A DNA stretch of 64,000 bases, from positions 372,001 to 436,000 of the forward strand of contig CBDDJL010000002.1 of NCBI GenBank assembly GCA_965229715.1. Reading direction: 5' to 3'. This stretch comes from JAVJST01 sp965229715. Lineage in GTDB: Bacteria > Pseudomonadota > Alphaproteobacteria > Rhodospirillales > Casp-alpha2. Within the stretch, counting starts at the first letter, position 1. Every line of letters begins with the position of its first letter. Position numbers and translations under genes: made by a program. The notes below the pieces were generated by a model, which did no database searches, was not told where the DNA came from, and saw only the letters and a program-made list of their open reading frames with translations. Positions 24,050 through 34,005 of this stretch are shown in pieces.

Positions 24050-25087
24050 ATGGCATCCAATCCAGGTGTTCAGGCGGCGGGCGGCGAGACCACCCTTGCC
24101 ATGCAGTTCGCCGACAACGGTCTGGCTCAGGCGCTGTTCGGGTTCCATCACAGCCATCTCGTGCGTATCGAGGAAAAGCTCGACATCGCCATTCACGCGC
24201 GCGGTAACGAGCTGACCCTGCAAGGCGACGACGCTGCGGTCACAGAGGCGCGCAATGTGCTCGAAGGATTGTATGAACGACTTGAGAAAGGTCTCGACGT
24301 GACCGGCGATGAAGTCGATGCCGCGCTTCGCATGTCGAATGATGGCGATCCGTCCGACGCCACAATCACGATCAAGACCCGCAACCGGCTGATCTCGCCC
24401 AGAACGGCAAGCCAGGCGGCCTACCTTCGCGCCATCGATGAACACGAGCTTGTGTTCGCCCAAGGGCCGGCCGGTACCGGCAAGACCTATCTCGCCGTTG
24501 CCAAGGCGGTTGAGATGATGGTGCGCGGCGACGTCGATCGCATCATTCTCTCACGCCCTGCGGTCGAGGCGGGCGAACAGCTCGGGTTCCTGCCGGGCGA
24601 CATGCGCGAAAAGGTCGATCCCTATCTGCGGCCGCTTTACGACGCGCTTCACGACATGCTGCCGGCCGCACAAGTTCAAAAACGGCTGGAAAGCGGCGAG
24701 ATCGAGGTCGCACCGCTTGCCTTCATGCGGGGCCGCACGCTCGCCAATGCCTTCGTCATTCTCGACGAGGCGCAGAATACCACGGCCGTTCAGATGAAGA
24801 TGTTTCTGACGCGGCTTGGCGAGAATGCGCGAATGGTGATCACCGGCGACTTGAGCCAGGTCGACCTGCCGCGCGGCATTCGATCCGGATTGCGTGACGC
24901 CATGGAAACCCTGAAGGGCGTCGAGGGCATCGCCTTTACCCAATTCGGCTCGGAAGACGTGGTGCGTCATCATCTGGTGACACGCATTGTCCGCGCTTAC
25001 GATTCGGTGGAAAGCAGCCGTAAGTCGGCGGCACGCTATGAGAATGCGGTTAAGGCGGCGAATGGGCAGAACGACGATGAACGCTAA
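24050..25087 (+). CDS. ybeZ: PhoH-like ATPase (YbeZ)
   Basis: 345 residues from ATG 24050, with GAGG 24040-24043 at the right distance (a TTG three bases earlier is unlikely). Walker A GPAGTGKTYLAVAKAV and Walker B FVILDEAQNTT are intact, with the PhoH-specific LSRPAVEAGEQLGFLPGD. It works with YbeY in ribosome and RNA maturation in characterised bacteria. Its stop overlaps the ybeY start. Confidence 0.96.
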   Translation: MASNPGVQAAGGETTLAMQFADNGLAQALFGFHHSHLVRIEEKLDIAIHARGNELTLQGDDAAVTEARNVLEGLYERLEKGLDVTGDEVDAALRMSNDGDPSDATITIKTRNRLISPRTASQAAYLRAIDEHELVFAQGPAGTGKTYLAVAKAVEMMVRGDVDRIILSRPAVEAGEQLGFLPGDMREKVDPYLRPLYDALHDMLPAAQVQKRLESGEIEVAPLAFMRGRTLANAFVILDEAQNTTAVQMKMFLTRLGENARMVITGDLSQVDLPRGIRSGLRDAMETLKGVEGIAFTQFGSEDVVRHHLVTRIVRAYDSVESSRKSAARYENAVKAANGQNDDER

Positions 25088-25601
25088 CGCCGCCACCATG
25101 GCAAACACAGTCCCCGTGGGTGACGGTCTGATCGTCGATGTCGACGAACGGACGCCCGCGTGGGCGACGGCTGTCGATGCTCCCGCCGCACTTTGCGCCA
25201 AGGCGGCCGCAGCGGTTTATGGCCGCGTCGGTTCGGGGACGGCGGCGGAGGTTTCGATTGTCCTCGCCGACGACTCGTTCGTTCGCGAACTTAACCTGCG
25301 GTATCGCGGCAAGGACAAGGCGACCAACGTGCTGTCATTTCCCGGCGATGCCATGGTACCTGCCGGCATGCCGGCCATGCTCGGCGATATTGCGGTTGCT
25401 CTGGAGACCGTGCTCGGCGAAGCGGCAGCAGAGGACAAATGCGCGGCCGATCATCTCAGCCACATGATCGTTCACGGCATGTTGCACCTCCTCGGTTTTG
25501 ACCATGAGGACGACAAGGACGCCGAGAAGATGGAATCCGAGGAGATCGCCATTCTCGGCGGCATCGGTGTTGAAAACCCCTACCGGACAGACGGATCCTG
25601 A
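25077..25601 (+). CDS. ybeY: Endoribonuclease YbeY (16S rRNA maturation)
   Basis: 174 residues from ATG 25077, overlapping phoH by 11 bp; ATG 25098 is an alternative. The zinc-binding signature HGMLHLLGFDHEDDKD (H-x3-H-x5-H) and the substrate-region LNLRYRGKDKATNVLSFP are conserved. Acts in 16S rRNA 3'-end maturation and ribosome quality control. Confidence 0.96.
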   Translation: MNANAATMANTVPVGDGLIVDVDERTPAWATAVDAPAALCAKAAAAVYGRVGSGTAAEVSIVLADDSFVRELNLRYRGKDKATNVLSFPGDAMVPAGMPAMLGDIAVALETVLGEAAAEDKCAADHLSHMIVHGMLHLLGFDHEDDKDAEKMESEEIAILGGIGVENPYRTDGS

Positions 25602-25604
25602 GCA

Positions 25605-26552
25605 ATGGCGCCGAACGATTGTAAACCGGACACACCGGAAACCGCCGCGGAACCCGCCAGTTCGCGCAGTAACGGCAACAACGGCAATGGCGACCATGGC
25701 CACCGCAAGAGCGGCTTCAGCGGCTGGATGAAAAGCTTATTTCGCGTGCGGAACGGCGACCAGTCGCTGCGCGAATCCCTTGACGAGCTGATGGAAGAAC
25801 ATGAGGGCGAAGCCGATTCCGTCGATGAAAGCGCGCGCGCGCTTCTCGCCAATATCATCGATCTCCGCGATATCAGCGTTTACGACGTCTGCGTGCCCCG
25901 TGCCGATATCGTTGCCGTCGACGAAAATGCGTCGCTCGATGACGTGTTGGCGGTCATGACCGAACGTGGCCACTCTCGTTTGCCGGTCTACAGGAACACG
26001 CTCGATGATGTGGTTGGCATGGTCCATATCAAGGATCTGATTCCGGTACGGACCGATTCTGCTGACTTCGCTCTGGATAAGGTGGTGCGGCGTATCCTGT
26101 TTGTTTCGCCTTCGATGCGTGTTCTCGAGTTGTTGCTGGAGATGCGGGTAACCCGCTCTCACATGGCCATTGTCGTCGACGAATTCGGGGGCGTCGACGG
26201 ATTGGTGACAATCGAGGATCTGGTCGAGGAAATCGTCGGCGAAATCGAGGACGAACACGACGCCGTGCCGGAGCAGGATTTCATTCGCCGCACGGACGGC
26301 ACTTATGAAGCCGACGCGCGCGTCGAGGTCGAAACCCTCGAAGAGACGTTCGGACCGTTTCTCGGCGACGATGAACGCGAGGACATCGACACGCTCGGCG
26401 GACTGGTGTTCGCGCTGGCCGGACACGTGCCGATCCGAGGTGAATTGGTCACCCACCCCGCCGGCCTCGAGTTTCAGGTTCTGGAGGCCGACCCGCGGCG
26501 TATCAAAAGGGTGCGAATTCGCGAGTCGTCTTTGCGCGACGCCGGAGAGTAA
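25605..26552 (+). CDS. corC: CBS-domain CorC/HlyC-type protein
   Basis: 315 residues with no transmembrane segment. A disordered Asn/Gly-rich N terminus is followed by two CBS domains (VPRADIVAVDENASLDDVL... and MRVTRSHMAIVVDEFGGVDGLVTIEDLVEEIVGEIEDEHD) and a C-terminal CorC_HlyC domain. This is the cytoplasmic CorC form associated with Mg2+/Co2+ efflux control, always found next to ybeY and lnt in this operon. Starts 3 bp after ybeY. Confidence 0.93.
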   Translation: MAPNDCKPDTPETAAEPASSRSNGNNGNGDHGHRKSGFSGWMKSLFRVRNGDQSLRESLDELMEEHEGEADSVDESARALLANIIDLRDISVYDVCVPRADIVAVDENASLDDVLAVMTERGHSRLPVYRNTLDDVVGMVHIKDLIPVRTDSADFALDKVVRRILFVSPSMRVLELLLEMRVTRSHMAIVVDEFGGVDGLVTIEDLVEEIVGEIEDEHDAVPEQDFIRRTDGTYEADARVEVETLEETFGPFLGDDEREDIDTLGGLVFALAGHVPIRGELVTHPAGLEFQVLEADPRRIKRVRIRESSLRDAGE

Positions 26553-26557
26553 GCCGC

Positions 26558-28108
26558 ATGAACCGCGCCCGTAACTGGTTGGCGGGGCGCCCATGCCGGC
26601 AACGTCTGATCGTTGCCCTTGCCGCGGGTGCGTCGACGGCGCTGGCGTTCCCACCGTTTTCGATCGTACCAGTGCTGGTGCCCGCCTTCGTGGCGTTGGT
26701 CTGGCTCGCAGCCGACGCTGGGCGGGCGCGGACCGCAGGATTTCTCGGTCTTGCCTTCGGCTTCGGCCAGTTTCTCGCGAGTCTCTACTGGATTACCGAA
26801 GCCTTCTACGTGATCGGCGGCCCGGCGTCGGTTGCCGCTTGGCCCGCCGTTGTCGCACTCAGTCTGTACCTTGCCGTCTATCCCGCTGTCGTCGCCGCAG
26901 CGGCACGAATATGGCTGCTGCGTCCGGCCGAGCCGGTCGGCATCGTTTCGCTTGCCGGGATTGCCGGCCTCTGGACGCTCGCCGAAGGTCTGCGCGGGTG
27001 GGCGTTCACGGGCTTTCCGTGGAACCCGATGGGCAACGTCTGGGTCGTTTCCGAAGCCATGTTGCAACCTGCCGCCGTCGCCGGCGTCTATGGGCTCAGC
27101 ATGGTAACGGTTTTCGCCGCCGCATCGCCCGTCGCAACAGTCGGCAGCCGCCTGAACGGAGCCGTCGCCGGCGCGGCGATTCTGGGCCTGCTGTGGGCCA
27201 GCGGAACATGGCGTCTGACGACGGCTTCGTCGCCGGCTATCGGCGAGCGGGCGTCGCCTGTGCTTCGATTGGTGCAGCCGAGCATTCCGCAGCGCCTCAA
27301 GTGGCGGTCCGACCTGCGCGCCCGACACGTACAGGACCAATTTGTCATGAGCAGGTCGGTAGAAAACGACGCCGGTGCAGCACCCGATTTCGTGATCTGG
27401 GCGGAGACGGCGATCCCGTTTTACGTCAACGGGGATCGGGCGCTACTCGATCTGTTGGCTTCCGCGGCCCCGGAGGGCGGATTGCTGATTGCCGGCGGCC
27501 TCCGGCGCGGCGGCGATGATGCGCGCTACAACAGCATCTTCGCAGTCGATGGCAATGCTGCGACGGTTGCGTCGTACGACAAAGTTCATCTGGTGCCCTT
27601 TGGCGAATACATGCCGCTCGCAGATGTCCTGCCGTTCGGCAAGCTGACCGCCGGAACTGTCGATTTTACCCCAGGCGCGCGTTCAGAGCCGATGGTGCTT
27701 CCCGGACTCGCAACGGTTCAGCCGCTGATCTGTTTCGAGATCATCTTCCCGGGCAGCGTCGTTCCCGACGGCACGCGTCCGGACTGGTTGTTGAATCTGA
27801 CCAACGATGCATGGTATGGCGACTCGATCGGACCCTATCAACACTTTGCCATCGCTCGATTGCGTGCGGTCGAAGAGGGATTACCGCTCGTACGTGTCGC
27901 CAACACCGGCATTTCCGGTGTGGTCGATGGTCACGGTAGGGTTGTCGCGTCACTGCCGCTCGGCGCGCGCGGCATTCTCGATGTGTCCGTGCCGGCGCCG
28001 TTGACGCCAACGGTGTTTGCGCGAATCGGTAATATCCTGCCCCTCGGTATCGCCGTTATTTTGATCGTTGCGGGCGTCATTTTCGCGCGTCGCGCGAGAC
28101 CGGATTGA
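26558..28108 (+). CDS. lnt: Apolipoprotein N-acyltransferase
   Basis: 516 residues with 6-8 hydrophobic N-terminal helices, a periplasmic nitrilase-like domain and a final helix. The catalytic triad is in place: Glu in VIWAETAIPFY, Lys in SYDKVHLVPFGEYMP and Cys in PLICFEIIFPG. Transfers an acyl chain to the N-terminal Cys of lipoproteins at the inner membrane. Last gene of the operon; a terminator hairpin follows at 28124-28143. Confidence 0.97.
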   Translation: MNRARNWLAGRPCRQRLIVALAAGASTALAFPPFSIVPVLVPAFVALVWLAADAGRARTAGFLGLAFGFGQFLASLYWITEAFYVIGGPASVAAWPAVVALSLYLAVYPAVVAAAARIWLLRPAEPVGIVSLAGIAGLWTLAEGLRGWAFTGFPWNPMGNVWVVSEAMLQPAAVAGVYGLSMVTVFAAASPVATVGSRLNGAVAGAAILGLLWASGTWRLTTASSPAIGERASPVLRLVQPSIPQRLKWRSDLRARHVQDQFVMSRSVENDAGAAPDFVIWAETAIPFYVNGDRALLDLLASAAPEGGLLIAGGLRRGGDDARYNSIFAVDGNAATVASYDKVHLVPFGEYMPLADVLPFGKLTAGTVDFTPGARSEPMVLPGLATVQPLICFEIIFPGSVVPDGTRPDWLLNLTNDAWYGDSIGPYQHFAIARLRAVEEGLPLVRVANTGISGVVDGHGRVVASLPLGARGILDVSVPAPLTPTVFARIGNILPLGIAVILIVAGVIFARRARPD

Positions 28109-28123
28109 GGCTTCGCGCCCAGG

Positions 28124-28143
28124 GGCGGTTTCCGCCGATTTTT
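28124..28143 (+). terminator. Intrinsic terminator after lnt
   Basis: GGCGG (28124-28128) pairs with CCGCC (28132-28136) over a TTT loop, followed by a run of five T (28139-28143). It begins 15 bp after the lnt stop. Short stem, so efficiency may be modest. Confidence 0.6.
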
Positions 28144-28306
28144 GTGCCGAAAGTGTGGCCGGCGGCAAGCGGATTGGTTGAATTGCCGCGGAAACGACCT
28201 AATCTGAATTGGGGGACGGACATGCTGGACGAGGCGGTTGGCAGCCGAACGGCTGCAGGCTTTCGACGGCCCAATGGGCCGGCGCCGGAACAAGGGACAC
28301 ATACTC

Positions 28307-28774
28307 ATGAGCAAGAACCCAACGAAGAAGATGAAGAAGGTCAAACGCCTTCCGCCGGGCACCCCCAATCCCGTGGATGTCCACGTCGGTTCGCGGGTTC
28401 GCCTTCGGCGGACGCTGCTGGGAATCAGTCAGGAAAAACTCGGTGACGCCGTCGGTCTGACGTTTCAGCAAATTCAGAAATACGAACGTGGCGCCAACCG
28501 GATCGGCGCAAGCCGTATCTACGAACTCAGCCGCATTCTCGATGTGCCGATCGAGTTTTTCTTCGAAGACCTGCCGACCGAACTCAAGACCCACGAGGGC
28601 CGTTTCAAGGCCGGTCTCCGCGACAAGGAACAGGACGATTACGAGGTCGATCCGCTGGCCCGGCGCGAAACCCTGGAACTGGTCCGTGCCTACTACAAGA
28701 TCACCGACCCACGGGTCCGCAAGCGGATCTTCGAACTGACCAAATCCATCGCCAAATCGGAGAGCGAGGGGTAG
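28307..28774 (+). CDS. XRE-family helix-turn-helix regulator
   Basis: 155 residues from ATG 28307 (an in-frame ATG at 28238 has no good ribosome-binding site). Lys-rich N terminus, then the HTH RVRLRRTLLGISQEKLGDAVGLTFQQIQKYERGANRIGASRIYELSRIL. The C-terminal half contains the RRETLELVRAYYKITDPRVRKRIFEL helix typical of PraR/PhrR-type regulators found next to metK in many alphaproteobacteria. Those repress quorum-sensing and biofilm genes in rhizobia; the regulon here is unknown. Confidence 0.9.
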   Translation: MSKNPTKKMKKVKRLPPGTPNPVDVHVGSRVRLRRTLLGISQEKLGDAVGLTFQQIQKYERGANRIGASRIYELSRILDVPIEFFFEDLPTELKTHEGRFKAGLRDKEQDDYEVDPLARRETLELVRAYYKITDPRVRKRIFELTKSIAKSESEG

Positions 28775-28887
28775 CTCGGACGAGAGCCGTAATCGGCTCT
28801 TGACCGCCGCTAAGAAGCCTGCCAAAAGACCGCCGCTCCGGTCGTCGGAGTCGTGGGTGGATTTCTGCTGCTTGCCGCCACGTTAAA

Positions 28888-28949
28888 CAGGGGCTAAGTG
28901 CGAGGCACCGAAAGGCGACTCGCGCACGTTCGCGAGAGCCGGCCCCCTG
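28888..28949 (+). ncRNA. Structured metK 5' leader, candidate regulatory RNA
   Basis: Outer stem CAGGGG (28888-28893) with CCCCTG (28944-28949); an alternative outer pairing GGCT (28892-28895) with AGCC (28937-28940). Inside are hairpin GTGC-GAG-GCAC (28898-28908) and a perfect 6-bp hairpin CTCGCG-CACGTT-CGCGAG (28919-28936). The element lies 34 bp before the metK GTG; the two outer pairings share bases and could switch. It resembles no SAM riboswitch class I can confirm. The TGATAA following the 3' strand recalls SAM-II but is not sufficient. Confidence 0.45.
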
Positions 28950-28983
28950 ATAATTTGAACCGTTTGCTCTGGAGGCCGCCGCC

Positions 28984-30176
<1,193 letters not shown>

Positions 30177-30180
<4 letters not shown>

Positions 30181-30890
30181 CGGCAACGGACGGAACCGAC
30201 CGTCAGGGCGGAGACCGGTTCTACGGCCGGCGCAAGGGAAAGCCGCTCCGCCCCGGCCGGCAGAAACTGGTCGACGAGCAACTGCCCGCGCTTCGCGTAT
30301 CGCCGGACAAGCTTCGTGCCGGGCAATCGCTTGCCGACCTGTTTGCTGGCCACAAGCGGGCCTACTGGCTTGAGATCGGCTTCGGCGGCGGCGAGCACCT
30401 CGCGGATATGGCGGCCGGGAATTCCGACGTCGGCATCATCGGTTGCGAGCCGTTCATCAACGGCGTTGCCAGCCTGTTGAGTCACATCGCGGACGCGAAC
30501 CTCAAGAATGTTCGCATCTGGGACGATGACGTGCGCGATCTGCTGCCCGCGTTGCCCGACGCGGCATTCGAACGCATCTTTCTTTTGTATCCCGATCCAT
30601 GGCCGAAGACGCGCCACCACCGGCGCCGGTTCGTCAATGCCGAGAACCTGTCGACGGTCGCCCGGTTGCTGGCCGGCGGCGGCTTGTTTCGCTTCGCCAG
30701 CGACCACACGGGTTATGTCGCCTGGACGCTGGAACACATGTGCCGCGAGCCGGCGTTCGAGTGGTGCGCAGAGGGCCCTGCCGACTGGCGCGAACGGCCC
30801 GCCGACATGATCGAAACACGCTACGAGACCAAGGCCCGGCGGCAGGGCTCGGCCTGCGTTTATCTCGATTTTCGTCGCCGCCCGCGCTGA
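30177..30890 (+). CDS. trmB: tRNA (guanine-N7-)-methyltransferase
   Basis: 237 residues if started at TTG 30177, overlapping the metK stop as TTGA; the open frame extends to an ATG at 30126 inside metK. Shows the SAM-binding WLEIGFGGGEHLADMA, the FLLYPDPWPKTRHHRRRFV motif and the C-terminal ETRYETKARRQG typical of TrmB, which makes m7G46 in tRNA. Coupling to metK places the methyl donor and a user in one transcript. Confidence 0.93.
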
Positions 30891-30912
30891 ACGGTTTAGG
30901 GGGCCTTGGCCC

Positions 30913-30941
30913 TTGCGTTCCGACGATGCGAAGCGTATAAC
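30913..30941 (+). promoter_or_regulatory. Candidate promoter of the rimP-nusA-infB operon
   Basis: TTGCGT (30913-30918), 17-bp spacer, TATAAC (30936-30941; 5 of 6 to consensus). It lies just after trmB and about 105 bp before the rimP start, upstream of the terminator hairpin at 30993. Confidence 0.55.
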
Positions 30942-30992
30942 CCGCGTCAGTAATTCACATCGTCTCGTTAGGCCGCATGGACGGTCTGGTGG

Positions 30993-31020
30993 GGTGGGCC
31001 TCCGGCCCGCCTTTTTTGTT
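30993..31020 (+). terminator. Intrinsic terminator in the rimP leader (possible attenuator)
   Basis: GGTGGGCC (30993-31000), loop TCC, GGCCCGCC (31004-31011), immediately followed by TTTTTTGTT. This is a strong factor-independent terminator. Because a good promoter lies upstream (30913-30941) and rimP starts only 26 bp downstream, it could attenuate the nusA operon as well as end metK-trmB transcripts. Confidence 0.75.
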
Positions 31021-31045
31021 ACCTGAAGACGAGGCGAAAAGAGGC

Positions 31046-31552
31046 ATGGAGACGCCGTTCGTGACGCTCGAACAACGCGTTGCTGACATCATCGAGCCGG
31101 CTCTCGAAGACATGGGCTATGCGCTCGTGCGCGTTCAGCTTTCCGGCACCAAGCGGCCGCAGCTGCAGATCATGGCCGAGCACAAGAATCTCGGACCGAT
31201 GACCGTCGATGACTGCGCCGACATCAGCCGCGCGGTTTCGGCACTGCTCGACGTCGAGGACCCGATCTCGGGTGCGTACAACCTCGAAGTCAGCTCGCCA
31301 GGCATCGACCGGCCACTGGTGCGCCTGAACGATTACGACCGCTTCAAGGGCCTGGTTGCCAAGGTCGACATGGCACAGCCGGTCGACGGGCGCAAGAAGT
31401 TGACCGGCCGCATCGCCGGCATCGAGGGCGAGACGGTCAAGGTCGAGACCGACCAAGGCGAAATCGCGGTGGCCTTCACCGATATCGCCAAAGCCAAACT
31501 TGTTATCACGGACGACCTGCTGGCCAATGCGCCGGGGCGGGGACTTTCTTAG
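31046..31552 (+). CDS. rimP: Ribosome maturation factor RimP
   Basis: 168 residues from ATG 31046; the frame stays open back to ATG 30977, which would place the terminator hairpin inside the coding region and is judged unlikely. Conserved YALVRVQLSG, CADISRAVSALLDVED and the LEVSSPGIDRPLVRLNDYDRF motif identify RimP, needed for 30S subunit maturation. First gene of rimP-nusA-ylxR-infB-rbfA-truB-rpsO-pnp. Confidence 0.95.
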   Translation: METPFVTLEQRVADIIEPALEDMGYALVRVQLSGTKRPQLQIMAEHKNLGPMTVDDCADISRAVSALLDVEDPISGAYNLEVSSPGIDRPLVRLNDYDRFKGLVAKVDMAQPVDGRKKLTGRIAGIEGETVKVETDQGEIAVAFTDIAKAKLVITDDLLANAPGRGLS

Positions 31553-31565
31553 GAGACCGAAAGAT

Positions 31566-33260
<1,695 letters not shown>

Positions 33261-33284
33261 GGACGGAGAGGTGTTCACCGGATC

Positions 33285-33935
33285 ATGCCACGTACACAAG
33301 CCCGCAACGAAACGGAGCGCCGCTGTATCGTCAGCGGGGAAACGTGCGCGCCTGACGCACTGATCCGTTTCGTCGTCGGGCCCGACGAGGCCATCGTTCC
33401 GGACGTTGACGGACGCTTGCCCGGCCGGGGTATCTGGCTGAGCGCCGACCGCGACAGCATCGATACGGCGCGCAAACGCAAGTTGTTCGCCCGTGCCGCG
33501 CGCCAGGCCGTGACTGTTCCCGATGCACTTGCCGACGATGTCGAGCGTTTGCTGCTGGATCGCTGCCTGCGGCGCCTCGGTCTCGCCCGGCGAGCGGGCG
33601 AAGCCGTTGCCGGTTTCGAGAAGGTTGCCGACTGGTTGAGGCGCGGCGGCGACAGAGAGCGTGGCGGTCTGTTGCTCGGTGCCCGGGATGGCGCGGCGGA
33701 CGGCAAGGGCAAGCTTTCCCGTCTGGCCCGGGCGCTTGGCGAAGAAACCGGGATCGCCGTCGATACGATCGATTGTTTCGATGCTGCGGAACTCGGCGAG
33801 GCGCTCGGCGTCGACCATGCGGTGCATGTCGCCGTCTCGGAAGGCGGTAACGCGGCGGCGCTCAGGCGTGATGCGCGGCGGCTTCTGGGCGTCAGGAAGG
33901 GTGCCGACAAACAATGTTTGCAGGCGGACGCCTGA
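33285..33935 (+). CDS. YlxR-L7Ae fusion RNA-binding protein
   Basis: 216 residues from ATG 33285. The N-terminal YlxR (DUF448) domain shows RCIVSGE and LIRFVVGPD and the GRGIWLSADRD motif; the C-terminal part (about 105-205) resembles a ribosomal L7Ae-type RNA-binding domain (LGLARRAGEAVAGFEKV... DCFDAAELGEALGV). The fusion is the normal form in alphaproteobacteria and sits between nusA and infB as elsewhere. Precise function unknown, probably RNA or RNase P related. Confidence 0.88.
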   Translation: MPRTQARNETERRCIVSGETCAPDALIRFVVGPDEAIVPDVDGRLPGRGIWLSADRDSIDTARKRKLFARAARQAVTVPDALADDVERLLLDRCLRRLGLARRAGEAVAGFEKVADWLRRGGDRERGGLLLGARDGAADGKGKLSRLARALGEETGIAVDTIDCFDAAELGEALGVDHAVHVAVSEGGNAAALRRDARRLLGVRKGADKQCLQADA

Positions 33936-34005
33936 AAGACCATTTTAGCGGGCCCGATCGACTATCGAACGCATTGACGACGGGCGAAAGAGAGAAAGAC
34001 GAGAG

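Noticed and set aside
28888..28983. SAM-II riboswitch
   Set aside because: Only the TGATAA after the 3' strand resembles it; the conserved loop sequence and pseudoknot partner were not found, so only a generic structured leader is claimed.
30977..31045. N-terminal extension of RimP from ATG 30977
   Set aside because: It would encode the terminator hairpin and T run; no ribosome-binding site, and conserved RimP sequence starts just after 31046.
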